From Paracoccaceae bacterium (GTDB lineage: Bacteria > Pseudomonadota > Alphaproteobacteria > Rhodobacterales > Rhodobacteraceae), in contig JAHDEX010000039.1 in assembly GCA_020628545.1 (NCBI GenBank), positions 1 through 36,863 on the forward strand: a stretch of 36,863 nucleotides of DNA, written 5' to 3'. Shown here one piece after another: positions 1 through 8,363 of this stretch; position 1 is the stretch's first letter, and each line of letters begins with the position of its first letter. Position numbers and translations under genes: made by a program. The notes beneath the pieces were generated by a model. It was given only the letters and a program-made list of their open reading frames with translations. It ran no database searches and was not told the DNA's origin.

Positions 1-1
1 A

Positions 2-1024
2 ATCGTCGCTGTAATTGCTTGTCCCCATGTCGGCCTCCTCGCCTCAAAGTTAGGGGGCAAAGCGTCTACAAATCTAGGGGCACCTCACCTTGTCTTCTGG
101 TTGGAGCGTCGTCGGGACCGCGGTCGGCAGGGAGATGACATTTGGTCGACACTGTCGGCTGAGAAGATTGAGCAACTGCAAGTGGCCTATCGTCCTCATT
201 GGCCTGTTGCGCCTCTTCCATCAAGCTGGGGCACCGGGAGTCCAAGAGGCGAGACAGCTTATCGATACCTCAGAGATTCTGTTTGGCAAATCGGCCGCGA
301 TGAGCCGAACGTCGCGCTGCCGGTCATCGAAAGACTTCTCGCGGAAGACATCATGGCTCCGTCCTTTAACGATCTTCGCAGCATCCGGGCAGAGCTGCGA
401 CGCAGATCGGCTGTTGCGTCTGTGCGCCCCGGGCCGGCCGATGTGGCGCGTTTCATCGACGCAGGCTTGCCAGCCAGTGTCGAGCAAACACGTACCCTGG
501 TTAAGGAGCTCTTCCAAGAACTGCAAAGGGAGATCCTTGCCGGGCATACCGGGCTCAGGGACCAGATTTACGACGGTGGCGATCGGCTGAACGAAGTCCG
601 CGGGATGGCGCGCATTGCCGCGTGGTTGAGACCGCGCCTGGCACCCTTGGACATACATGACGTGATCGAGCATCAGCTCGCGGAACGGAACAGATGCGAT
701 CTGACAGCAACGCGTATGGTCAATGGTGCACCAAGAATGCTTGTCATTGAAGGTAAGGGCCAGTGGCACCGCGATCTGTTCGGGGCAGCTGTGACGCAGC
801 TTGCAGATCGATATGCCATGCATCCGGATGCTGATGAGCAGGGCATATATCTCGTTCTTTGGTATGGTTCCGACGAGGTCGTTGCCGGATCAAGCCAGCA
901 CGAATTTCAGTCTGCCGAAGACCTTCAGACAGCGATCGAGGCGCGTTTGCCGGATGACCTACGCGGTCGCATTGATGTCCATGTCCTCGATGTCTCCCAA
1001 GCGGACTCTGTACGTGAGGTTTAG
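2..1024 (+). CDS. C-terminal part of a large protein with a PD-(D/E)XK-nuclease-like domain (5' end outside window)
   Basis: The reading frame is open back to base 2, so this is the 3' end of a longer gene; the first in-window start candidate (TTG at 101) is probably internal. The visible 340 residues contain an Arg-rich helical stretch and then a C-terminal alpha/beta domain. That domain has a Cys-Asp-Leu-Thr-Ala-Thr strand followed by Leu-Val-Ile-Glu-Gly-Lys-Gly-Gln-Trp-His, i.e. an Asp...Glu-x-Lys pattern typical of restriction-endonuclease-like folds, then a Gln-Leu-(x)-Asp-Arg-Tyr helix and a Gly-Ile-Tyr-Leu-Val-Leu-Trp strand. From memory, similar C-termini end large uncharacterised NTPase-type proteins in accessory regions; that is recall, not a search. 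It could instead be a stand-alone nuclease. Family function is uncertain; that the gene is real and partial is fairly sure. Confidence 0.6.
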   Translation: MVAVIACPHVGLLASKLGGKASTNLGAPHLVFWLERRRDRGRQGDDIWSTLSAEKIEQLQVAYRPHWPVAPLPSSWGTGSPRGETAYRYLRDSVWQIGRDEPNVALPVIERLLAEDIMAPSFNDLRSIRAELRRRSAVASVRPGPADVARFIDAGLPASVEQTRTLVKELFQELQREILAGHTGLRDQIYDGGDRLNEVRGMARIAAWLRPRLAPLDIHDVIEHQLAERNRCDLTATRMVNGAPRMLVIEGKGQWHRDLFGAAVTQLADRYAMHPDADEQGIYLVLWYGSDEVVAGSSQHEFQSAEDLQTAIEARLPDDLRGRIDVHVLDVSQADSVREV

Positions 1025-1882
1025 TTCATGAAACTGGTCTCCAGGAAACTCCACAGCCCGTTAAACTTAGTGTTTTCCCAAAATCAATTGGCTTAGCACG
1101 TTAGCAGCAAGCCAGGGGCCAGGCTCTAGGCTGCATCCATAGTCGCTTTATGGCGTCTCCGCCAAAGCGCGAAACGATCTTTCGTGCAGGTGGCCATGGA
1201 ATCGTGGCATTGGCCAAATTTGCGAATATGCGCAAACCGCGTCATGACCTACGGCCCATAAGAGACATTCACCCACCACCTCAAATTCTGCAGTCTCAGC
1301 CCGCTTTCCGGCCATTCGCTGCGATTGCAAAATCTCGGATGCGATGAACTGGTGGTGTGCGGTCATTGCCGCCGTTACAAGATTGGCATGGAACGGCTGC
1401 TTTGTGCGCATTCGGGTCTCCAGAAAAAAGCATCAACGTGGAAAGTGTGAAATCCCCGCACCCGCTCGAATTTGGAATGGCGGAAATACGCTGCAATTGC
1501 AAAGGAAATTCCACTACGTCAAGGCATAAGCACCTAAATTCCTTTTTCGGGACGCCGTTTCAAGCAAACAAGAAAGCGTAGTTTTCCCAAGCAGTTGAGA
1601 TTGGCACCCCGTTTTCAACTTGAGATCTGAGATAACGGACACTGCTATTCGCCGTCTTGATTCCACTGATCGTGTAGATTGCCCAGAGTTGCCGTGTCGG
1701 TTCGACATCCTGAAATGAGTGGTTTGGCGCGCATTCATTCACATATTGATCGACAAGCTTTCGCGTAGTAATCCAAGTCTTCGTTGATGAGCCGGTTTGC
1801 ATCATTTCCAATATGGAAAAAAATCGGAAAGCGGTACCAATTTACCCTGCACCAACGGGCACCACCAAATTCGTAGCCCTGC
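1025..1882. other. Intergenic stretch without a convincing gene
   Basis: About 860 bp between the partial nuclease gene and the end of the minus-strand catabolic operon. Short open frames exist on both strands (for example minus 1560-1811, about 80 codons from a TTG), but they overlap each other, lack clear ribosome binding sites and resemble no family I know. Part of the stretch (around 1300-1335 and 1360-1380) carries the CGGYCATTYGCTGC-type sequence seen again at 22158 and 26126, so it looks like degenerate intergenic repeat material. No clear rho-independent terminator was seen after the operon end at 1883. Confidence 0.5.
1309..1322 (+). repeat. Copy 1 of dispersed intergenic motif
   Basis: CGGCCATTCGCTGC. 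It differs at two positions from 22159-22172 (CGGTCATTTGCTGC), and a more divergent copy lies on the minus strand at 26126-26140. All lie outside genes. From memory such sequences recur in Rhodobacterales intergenic regions; not verified here. Confidence 0.4.
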
Positions 1883-2464
1883 TTACCTCAATCCATCTTC
1901 CCCTTTCACGTCCCACGCTTCCAGCCCGCCCATCCGGCTGTGCACCCGCCCGCCGCTGGACATGGCGAGGCCAAAGACGATCTCATCTGCCTTTGGGCCA
2001 TCAGGCAAGCCCACTTCGATCCCATCGAAGTGGCTGCGCACATAAGCCGCGTTGATGTGGCCCAGTGGGATGTCAAGCCGGCTGCCGACACCACCGCGTT
2101 TCATGCACGAGGGCACAATCGCATTGGAATCGTTCAATTGTCCGCGCATCGCGTAGCCGCCAGGCACATGCCACATGGCCGCGTGCTCTAACTCACCAGC
2201 CTCCCCCACGATGGCCCCTTTGCCATAGCCGTCGACCACGTCTTTGCCGCCAAGCGCTGTGATCAACCGCGTGCTCATCTCCGCGCCAAGCGGTTTCAAA
2301 TCGTACATGGCCGGCTGCAAATCCGGCTCATACCGCCCAGTGAACGGGTTCTTCACGCATGCAAGGATCGCCCCCAATTTGCGTGGTGCATCGGGGGCTG
2401 GCCCGCCATCATGATGCACCTCTTCGATGATCAATTGCATCTTGCGAATGATGAAGTCAGGCAT
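1883..2464 (-). CDS. Amino acid synthesis family protein (DUF1185/PF06684)
   Basis: A 193-residue protein of the family that databases call 'amino acid synthesis' (DUF1185); the biochemical role is not established. Typical family stretches are visible: an N-terminal helix rich in Ile/Glu, Ala-Val/Ile-(x)-Lys-Asn-Pro-Phe-x-Gly-Arg-Tyr, a Gly-Tyr-Gly-Lys-Gly loop followed by Gly-Glu-Ala/x-Gly-Glu-Leu-Glu-His, and a Leu-Gly-His-Ile-Asn-Ala-Ala-Tyr-Val-Arg-Ser-His segment near the C-terminus. I chose ATG at 2464 over the TTG six bases upstream because a GGAG sequence lies about ten bases before the ATG. It overlaps the end of the UPF0280 gene by eight bases and is the last gene of the operon that starts near 8279, which ties it to the same N-heterocycle-type catabolism rather than to amino acid synthesis proper. 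Confidence 0.85.
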   Translation of the reverse strand: MPDFIIRKMQLIIEEVHHDGGPAPDAPRKLGAILACVKNPFTGRYEPDLQPAMYDLKPLGAEMSTRLITALGGKDVVDGYGKGAIVGEAGELEHAAMWHVPGGYAMRGQLNDSNAIVPSCMKRGGVGSRLDIPLGHINAAYVRSHFDGIEVGLPDGPKADEIVFGLAMSSGGRVHSRMGGLEAWDVKGEDGLR

Positions 2465-3287
2465 GGGCAAGGGCTCCTAATGCATCTGTGTTGTCGAGTG
2501 TGGTGATCTGGCTTTGCAGGCATAGAACGGCGCTTTCAATCAGGCCACGTTTTGCGCATTGCGCAGCGAGGCGGCGGCCAGCGTTCAAAGCTTTGGTAAT
2601 GTCTGCTTTTGTCAGGACACCAACATAAGTGGTGACCAGGCGATCCCCTAAGTCACTGTCAGAGCTGAGCATCTGTGCAGGCTCCCGGATCACCGTTGGG
2701 TGCTCGGGGAGGTCAATGGCATTTGCAATCAAGGTCGCTGCGACATCGGCCGCAGCGGCGGTCCTCGCAAGAACAGTCACCGCATCTGCAATGCCCAGGG
2801 AGTGACTGCGTCCTTGCCACCCCGATGTTGCGATCCCGCGTGCCGTATCAGTCCCGCGCACGGTGATTTCGCCCGCGGGACCCAGCACGCTGAAATGGGA
2901 TTGCGGCGCAAGGTGAAGGGCGATGTCGCCGCCATTGTTCACGTAGGCTTTGGCGGGGGAATGGTCGCGCAGCATCGCAGCAAGAACCTCATCAGCGACA
3001 GCGCCGGCAACGGCGGCCATGGGCGTGACAAATACCTGCTGATACGGGGCCACCGCCCGCACCATGCGCTGCGCGATGGGGCCGCGAAACGAGTCGTCAG
3101 TCAGCGGTGTGCGCAAGGCGGGCAGCTCGGCGACAAGGCCTGTCAGGACAGTCTCAAATCGCTGCGCCGCCGCGCGGTAGCACGCCTCCCGCTCCGGCCC
3201 CTCAACGCCAATGATCAAGTCAATCGGCCCGTGTTGAAGGTGCAAGCGGTCGCCGGGAAGGCGCGAAGCAACTGGCCCCATGCTCAT
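2457..3287 (-). CDS. UPF0280 family protein (ApbE-like fold)
   Basis: A 276-residue UPF0280 (COG2122) protein, a family distantly related to the flavin transferase ApbE. Recognisable parts are the N-terminal Gly-Pro-Ile-Asp-Leu strand, the Pro-Met-Ala-Ala-Val-Ala-Gly-Ala-Val-Ala-Asp motif near residue 90, the Val-Asn-Asn-Gly-Gly-Asp-Ile-Ala strand, and a Gly-Ile-Ala-Thr-Ser-Gly-Trp-x-Gly-Arg-Ser-x-Ser-x-Gly-Ile-Ala-Asp-Ala-Val stretch that resembles the ApbE Gly-x-Ala-Thr-Ser-Gly / Ala-Asp-Ala signature. No enzymatic role is proven for the family. It starts with ATG overlapping the stop of the upstream Fe-S reductase gene (ATGA), so translation is probably coupled. A role in maturing a flavin or Fe-S component of this pathway is speculation from the ApbE relationship. 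Confidence 0.85.
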   Translation of the reverse strand: MSMGPVASRLPGDRLHLQHGPIDLIIGVEGPEREACYRAAAQRFETVLTGLVAELPALRTPLTDDSFRGPIAQRMVRAVAPYQQVFVTPMAAVAGAVADEVLAAMLRDHSPAKAYVNNGGDIALHLAPQSHFSVLGPAGEITVRGTDTARGIATSGWQGRSHSLGIADAVTVLARTAAAADVAATLIANAIDLPEHPTVIREPAQMLSSDSDLGDRLVTTYVGVLTKADITKALNAGRRLAAQCAKRGLIESAVLCLQSQITTLDNTDALGALAHA

Positions 3288-4732
3288 TCCCCAGCCTTAA
3301 TCAAACGTGCCCCGATCACACGCGCGTCGGCTCCGTATTCGCCGCCGGTTTCCAGCACGTCGTCCAGCTGTCTGATCTTGGTGCCATGACCGCCAAGGGC
3401 CTCATACGCCGCGCGCGCGACAGTGAATTCCAGCGGTGCGACAAGGGCTGGTGTCGGCACATAGCCAAAAGCGCCATCCGGGACCTCTGTCACATCAACC
3501 ATGACGGTGATCCCACCTCCGGGCCACCGGTACACTGGCGCGCCACCGATGGTCACATGGGTCTGGGCGGCCTTAACGGATTGGGTCAGTTGGATGGGGT
3601 TTTCCGTGACACCGGACCGCAAGGAGCCCCCGGCCCCGCCCATGAACAAGACCGTGCAAAGGGCCGGTTCACAATTCTGCGCAATCAGATCGACAGAGGG
3701 CTGCAAGGCTGTAGGCATCGGACGCGCTTCCGGCTCCAACGCGTCATTCAAGACATAATACCCAGCATGTTCGCCGGTGGTGGAGACCATGAGCAGTGAC
3801 AGCCCCGGACGTGCGCCCTTCTCAGGTCGCCACGGGCCAAGGATGCTCAGTGGATCGTCGATATCTGTGCCGCCCCACCCCTGTCCGGGGGCCGCGACTT
3901 TAAAGTAGCGCCCGGGGGTAGAGCGATGTCCTACAATGCGGATGCCAGACGCAGGCCAGTCGATCACCTTTCCCGCTTGATGCTCTGACACAACGCCGGT
4001 GATGTGATCGTCCACCACGACAACCTCATCCACCAGCCCCTGCCATTGTGAGGCAAACATCCCGATGGTGGCAGACCCGCAGCCGACGCGCATCCGGTCC
4101 TCGCGCACCCCGTCTACGATGGGCGGTTGCCCGGCTTGCACGATGACGGTTGAACCGCCCTCCACGCTGAGCTCCACCGCTTCCTTATTGCAAAGCCGCA
4201 GCAGTGCGTCGCAGGTCTTGCGCCCCTCCGCCTTGCTGCCGCCGGTCAGGTGATCCACGCCGCCAAGCGACAGCATTTGGGAGCCGTATTCGGAGGTCAT
4301 GACGTGGCCAATAACCTCACCGTTCGCACGCACAGCACTTGCTTCTGCCCCAAGGTGACGATCCGTGTCGATCTTCACCTTCACGCCGCAGTAGGAAAAG
4401 ATCGCCTCTGTCACGACGGTGACGCAATCGATACCTTCAATCTCGCGGCTGATGATGAAGGGGGCGGGCTTATAGTCGGGATAGGTGGTGCCAGCCCCGA
4501 TGGCGGAGACCACAACATCGTCGCCACTCGCCGTCTGCCCATCCCAATCGGCGGCCAGAAACGGCTTGATCTCATCCCCTTTGGCGATGCGTCGGTCCAG
4601 GATGGTCAGCGGGTCGCAGCGGATGATCTGCCCGCCTGCGTTGGCATAGCGGTCGCAGGCCCCCGCTTTGCCCTCGGCGATGTAGCACATCACCGGACAA
4701 GCATCGCAGCGGATCTTTTCAGGCTTGGTCAT
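3284..4732 (-). CDS. 6-hydroxynicotinate reductase-like iron-sulfur protein
   Basis: A 482-residue protein matching what genome annotations call 6-hydroxynicotinate reductase, after the Eubacterium barkeri enzyme that reduces 6-hydroxynicotinate to 1,4,5,6-tetrahydro-6-oxonicotinate. Its N-terminus carries Cys9, Cys12, Cys16 and Cys26 (CxxCxxxC plus one more), a likely [4Fe-4S] ligand set, with Cys39 nearby. A long Gly-rich body follows, including Val-Gly-Cys-Gly-Ser-Ala and Phe-Met-Gly-Gly-Ala-Gly-Gly-Ser. It has ATG starts/stops overlapping both neighbours by four bases. Its position directly after a molybdenum hydroxylase supports a two-step hydroxylate-then-reduce route. The exact substrate cannot be read from sequence and need not be a nicotinate. 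Confidence 0.8.
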   Translation of the reverse strand: MTKPEKIRCDACPVMCYIAEGKAGACDRYANAGGQIIRCDPLTILDRRIAKGDEIKPFLAADWDGQTASGDDVVVSAIGAGTTYPDYKPAPFIISREIEGIDCVTVVTEAIFSYCGVKVKIDTDRHLGAEASAVRANGEVIGHVMTSEYGSQMLSLGGVDHLTGGSKAEGRKTCDALLRLCNKEAVELSVEGGSTVIVQAGQPPIVDGVREDRMRVGCGSATIGMFASQWQGLVDEVVVVDDHITGVVSEHQAGKVIDWPASGIRIVGHRSTPGRYFKVAAPGQGWGGTDIDDPLSILGPWRPEKGARPGLSLLMVSTTGEHAGYYVLNDALEPEARPMPTALQPSVDLIAQNCEPALCTVLFMGGAGGSLRSGVTENPIQLTQSVKAAQTHVTIGGAPVYRWPGGGITVMVDVTEVPDGAFGYVPTPALVAPLEFTVARAAYEALGGHGTKIRQLDDVLETGGEYGADARVIGARLIKAGE

Positions 4733-7464
4733 TGCGCGGCCTTTATCGCGGCCAAAACGCGGTGTGGGAGGGCGGGAACCTTAGTGATCTTGGCCCCGCA
4801 GGCATCGCGGATAGCGTTCAGGATCGCAGGGGCGGTTGGGATCAAGACATGCTCGCCCAACCCTTTGGCACCCATCGGCCCTTCCGGATCGGGTTTTTCG
4901 ATCAGGATCGAGGTCACCGGGGGCATGTCCCCGAATGTGGGGATCAGATAATTGTGCAAGTCCTCGGTTTTGCCGGGGATGTATTCTTCCATCAGCGCAA
5001 GGCCAAGGCCCTGCGCGATCCCGCCTTCAATTTGACCTTCGGCCAGCAGCGGGTTGATCGCGCGGCCTACGTCATGGGCTGCGGTGACGTGGATCACCTT
5101 GGTTGTGCCCAGTTTCAGATCGACTTCGACCTCAGCGATTTGTGCGCCGTAGCCATAGACAGCGTAAGGCGTGCCTTGTCCGTTCTCATCGAGTGTCGTC
5201 GTCGGAGGATCATAGGTTTCTTCGGCGCAGAGCACGTAGCCATGATCGTCCGTGGGCAGCTTGGTCAGATCAATGACGCGCTCTTCTGTGCCTTGATGAG
5301 CGGTCACGGTGCCATTTCCGAGCGATATCGCATTGAGATCATTCAGGTTCGTCAGCCGCAAGATGGCCGCCCGCAACGCTTTGCCCGCAGCTTCCGCCGC
5401 GCGGCCCGTGACGAACGTTTGCCGAGATGCAGAAGTTTTGCCACAATCCGGCGTCAGCGCGGTATCGGGGCCGATCAACACGAAGGCGTCGACGGGCACG
5501 CCCAATGCATCTGCTGCGATCTGGGTAATCACCGTATTCGCGCCTTGGCCGATATCTGTCGCACCTTGATGCAGCTTCAGCGTTCCCTCGGGCGTAATCC
5601 CAATCCGCACAGTTGAGGGGTTCGGCAGCGCGGTATTTCCACACCCATACCAGCAAGATGCAATCCCGATCCCGCGTTTGCGGTCCCCATTTTGCGCGTT
5701 AAAGGCCACGGCATCATCTTTTGCCCGTTCCCAATGCGGGGTCAGCGCATCCAGACACTCCCGCAATCCGACGGCCTGTAACGTCTGCCCGGACGGCGTC
5801 TTGTCTCCGGCCTGCAATGCGTTCACCTGCCGGAACGCGAGCCGGTCCATCCCGCATTTCAAAGCCAGCTCATCATAAAGCAGTTCTTGCGTGATCGCCG
5901 CTTGCGGTACGCCGAACCCGCGGAAGGCACCCGCAGTCGGACCGTTCGTATGGATTGCCCGGCTTGTCGCGCGATAGTTAGATGTCAGATAAGGGCCGGA
6001 GGCATGCACGGGAACGCGTGTCGCCACCGTTGGCCCCCAGCTTGCGTAAGCGCCCGTGTTGAAATCGCCATCGAACACCATGCCTATCACCTTGCCGTCC
6101 GCATCGGCACCAATGCTGGCTTCCATCGTGCCAGGGTGGCGCTTCGTCGTCGCGCGCATCGACTCCGTCCGGGTGAACACCATGTGGCACGGGCGACCGG
6201 TCTTAAGCACCCCAAGGCCCAGCAAAGGTTGTACTGATACGTCGAGCTTTGATCCAAAGCCGCCCCCAGCGGCGGACGGGATGATCCGCACCTTGTCCAA
6301 CGGCAGCCCCAGAACTTTGGCGGTGTCTTCCTGATCCATCACCGGGGCCTGCGTACAGGCCTGAATGGTCAAAACGTCACTGTCCATCCAAGCCGCCCCG
6401 GCTTCAGGCTCAATGTAAGCATGTTCCACGTAGGAGGTTTCAAACCGCCCGTGCGCCACATGAGTTGCGTTTTCCAATGCCGCATCCGGGGTGCCGCAGG
6501 TCACGTTCCCGCGGATCAGCGTATTTTCGGGGCGATGGTCATGCAGCAGCGCTGCGCCGTCTGCGGCACCATCCTTTTCGGTCAAACTGTGGTCCAGAGG
6601 CGTCCAAGTGACGGGAAAATCGCTGAGGTCCAGTGCCTCGATCCCGGCCGGGTCACCGACGACCAAGGCCACCGGCTCACCCATGTACCGCGCACGACCG
6701 TCAGCGAGTGCGGGTTGGTCGGCCAGCGGTGGAATGACGCCAAAACAATTCTCGCCCGCGATGTCTTGGGCCGTGATTACGGCATGGACAGATGGATAAT
6801 CCTGTTGCCAACTAACCGTATCGCCCAGCACAAAGTCGGCGTGATAGTGCGGTGACCGCACAGCGCGGATCAGCAATGAGCCTTCGCGGACCAGATCTGC
6901 GCCAAACACCTCTGACCCGTCCACCTTGGGACGCCCATCTAGACGGGGCACGGATTGACCGACCGCAGGGCCGGCCTCAGCATGTCGCACACCATTGGCC
7001 GTATCATTCGCCGCAACAACGGCATCGATGATCTTGCGGTAGCCGGTGCAGCGGCATAGCACGCCACCCAATGCCCCTTCCACCTCTGCCGCGTTGGGCT
7101 TTGGTTTCACTCGCAGCAAGGCCATCGCGGCCATCATAATGCCAGGCGTGCAGATCCCGCATTGCGCAGCGCCGTGGTTCAGGAAAGAGTCTTGTAAACG
7201 TTGCGACAGCGTCGGCTCGGCGGTTTCCAGCGTCTCCACATGACAGCCGTCGACCTGCCCCACGGGGGTGAGGCAGGCGCAATGTTGCGCGCCATCAATC
7301 AGCACGGTGCAGGCCCCGCAATCCCCCGCGTCGCAGCCGACTTTCACACTCTTGAGGTTTAGTTCATCACGCAGCACTTCGGACAAACGCTTGCCGGGAT
7401 AGGTGTCGACCTGCCGAGCGGTCCCCGCCACGGTGAACGTGATCCCTTTGGCAAAATCCCTCAT
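4729..7464 (-). CDS. Xanthine dehydrogenase-family hydroxylase: fused [2Fe-2S] and molybdopterin subunits
   Basis: A 911-residue molybdenum hydroxylase in which the small iron-sulfur subunit and large catalytic subunit, usually separate genes in bacteria, are one polypeptide. Residues 1-150 hold a plant-type [2Fe-2S] centre (Cys44, Cys49, Cys52, Cys64) and a second [2Fe-2S] centre (Cys102, Cys105, Cys137, Cys139). The molybdopterin domains start near residue 165 with the Pro-Arg-Leu-Asp-Gly-Arg-Pro-Lys-Val-Asp-Gly motif. They contain the Ala-Gly-Gly-Gly-Phe-Gly-Ser-Lys and Ala-Phe-Arg-Gly-Phe-Gly cofactor loops and end with Gly-Leu-Gly-Glu, whose Glu (about 871) is the family's catalytic base. 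Electrons would pass to the FAD subunit encoded just upstream. Members hydroxylate N-heterocycles or oxidise aldehydes; with a hydroxynicotinate-reductase-like partner, ring hydroxylation is the better guess. Confidence 0.9.
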   Translation of the reverse strand: MRDFAKGITFTVAGTARQVDTYPGKRLSEVLRDELNLKSVKVGCDAGDCGACTVLIDGAQHCACLTPVGQVDGCHVETLETAEPTLSQRLQDSFLNHGAAQCGICTPGIMMAAMALLRVKPKPNAAEVEGALGGVLCRCTGYRKIIDAVVAANDTANGVRHAEAGPAVGQSVPRLDGRPKVDGSEVFGADLVREGSLLIRAVRSPHYHADFVLGDTVSWQQDYPSVHAVITAQDIAGENCFGVIPPLADQPALADGRARYMGEPVALVVGDPAGIEALDLSDFPVTWTPLDHSLTEKDGAADGAALLHDHRPENTLIRGNVTCGTPDAALENATHVAHGRFETSYVEHAYIEPEAGAAWMDSDVLTIQACTQAPVMDQEDTAKVLGLPLDKVRIIPSAAGGGFGSKLDVSVQPLLGLGVLKTGRPCHMVFTRTESMRATTKRHPGTMEASIGADADGKVIGMVFDGDFNTGAYASWGPTVATRVPVHASGPYLTSNYRATSRAIHTNGPTAGAFRGFGVPQAAITQELLYDELALKCGMDRLAFRQVNALQAGDKTPSGQTLQAVGLRECLDALTPHWERAKDDAVAFNAQNGDRKRGIGIASCWYGCGNTALPNPSTVRIGITPEGTLKLHQGATDIGQGANTVITQIAADALGVPVDAFVLIGPDTALTPDCGKTSASRQTFVTGRAAEAAGKALRAAILRLTNLNDLNAISLGNGTVTAHQGTEERVIDLTKLPTDDHGYVLCAEETYDPPTTTLDENGQGTPYAVYGYGAQIAEVEVDLKLGTTKVIHVTAAHDVGRAINPLLAEGQIEGGIAQGLGLALMEEYIPGKTEDLHNYLIPTFGDMPPVTSILIEKPDPEGPMGAKGLGEHVLIPTAPAILNAIRDACGAKITKVPALPHRVLAAIKAAQ

Positions 7465-8279
7465 GCGATGGCCTCAACGGTCCGGCGCATGAGTTCAGCA
7501 GCGCTGGTCGCGCGATAGGTGGCATCGGCGCGGATGTCATCGATGGGCGAAATCGTTTCAGCAACGGCGGCGTCACTGATCAGCGCGGGATCAAGGGGTT
7601 GGCCGATCAAGGCAGACTCGACCGCTGGCAACCGTGTCGCCACCGGGCCACATGACCCGACCGCCAAGGCAGCCTGCGTGACAACGCCGTCTTCAACCGC
7701 GATCCGGACAGCGGTCATCGAAATTGAAATCACCAGATACTTCCGCGCGCCGAGTTTCAGGAAATGGCCGCGCCCGGCCAAAGCACTGGACGGAACATGG
7801 ATCGCAGTCACCATTTCGCCGGGCTGCAGTGCGACGTGGCGTGGCCCCAGAATAAACTCTGCCAATGGAATCCGGCGCTCAGCCCCAGCACGGGACACCT
7901 CAACACTCGCGTCGAGCGTCAACAGCGGCGGCACGCCATCTGCGGCGGGCGAGGCATTGCAAAGATTCCCTGCCAGCGTCCCCCGGTTTTGGATCTGTGT
8001 CGCGCCAACCTCGCGCGCGGCCAGCTTCAGCCCATCAAAACAGGCTGGAAGGTCGGCTGTGATAATGTCGCTCCACGTGGTGGTCGCACCGATGCGCACC
8101 CCGTCATCGCTTTGGCTGATCCCACGCAATGCATCAATGGCCGTGATATCCAGCGTGGCCCCTTGCAGCGTCTTGTGCTGTGTCCCCGGAAACAGATCGG
8201 TACACCCTGCCGCAATCTGCCAGTCGCCATCAGCAAGGATGGCAAGCGCATCGTTGAGGGTGTCGGGGCGCTGATACAA
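7461..8279 (-). CDS. FAD-binding subunit of the xanthine dehydrogenase-family enzyme
   Basis: FAD subunit (CO-dehydrogenase flavoprotein/XDH medium-chain family) that would accept electrons from the [2Fe-2S] centres of the adjoining hydroxylase. Visible are the early Ala-Ala-Gly-Cys-Thr-Asp-Leu-Phe-Pro loop and the Asn-Arg-Gly-Thr-Leu-Ala-Gly-Asn-Leu-Cys-Asn-Ala-Ser-Pro-Ala-Ala-Asp FAD-binding motif. A C-terminal Leu-Gly-Ala-Arg-Lys-Tyr-Leu-Val-Ile-Ser strand follows. The frame is open far upstream to 8717, but that extension is antisense to the MarR gene and has no homology, so I place the start at TTG 8279 just before Tyr-Gln-Arg-Pro; GTG 8318 is the alternative and lies inside the predicted operator. 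At 272 residues it has the normal family length. It is the first gene of the operon and overlaps the next by ATGA. Confidence 0.8.
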   Translation of the reverse strand: MYQRPDTLNDALAILADGDWQIAAGCTDLFPGTQHKTLQGATLDITAIDALRGISQSDDGVRIGATTTWSDIITADLPACFDGLKLAAREVGATQIQNRGTLAGNLCNASPAADGVPPLLTLDASVEVSRAGAERRIPLAEFILGPRHVALQPGEMVTAIHVPSSALAGRGHFLKLGARKYLVISISMTAVRIAVEDGVVTQAALAVGSCGPVATRLPAVESALIGQPLDPALISDAAVAETISPIDDIRADATYRATSAAELMRRTVEAIA

Positions 8280-8309
8280 ATCGCTGTCCGTCGTGGCCGT
8301 GCAGTTTTG

Positions 8310-8323
8310 TTTGTACACAAGTG
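8310..8323. promoter_or_regulatory. Putative MarR operator (site 1)
   Basis: TTTGTACACAAGTG, partly palindromic around TTGT/ACAA, midway between the divergent starts at 8279 and 8364. It shares 12 of 14 bases with TTCGTATACAAGTG upstream of hyuA. It sits where transcription from the predicted minus-strand promoter would begin, as expected for a repressor. Inference only. Confidence 0.45.
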
Positions 8324-8324
8324 G

Positions 8325-8353
8325 ATGTTGCGGGAGCGCACGCAAACTGTCAA
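8325..8353 (-). promoter_or_regulatory. Predicted promoter of the molybdo-hydroxylase operon
   Basis: On the minus strand a perfect TTGACA (-35, bases 8353-8348) is followed after 17 bases by CAACAT (-10, bases 8330-8325, three of six matches to TATAAT). The predicted start falls near 8318, inside the putative operator. The -10 covers the alternative MarR start ATG at 8325, which favours the MarR start at 8364. Confidence 0.4.
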
Positions 8354-8363
8354 TGCTTTGAAC

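Noticed and set aside
1514-1811. Overlapping minus-strand short frames downstream of the DUF1185 gene
   Set aside because: The longest (about 80 codons, TTG start) lacks a ribosome binding site and any family look; kept only as a remark in the intergenic entry.
4250-4951. Plus-strand open frame of about 233 codons opposite the Fe-S reductase and hydroxylase
   Set aside because: Spans the junction of two well-supported minus-strand genes and shows no recognisable domain.
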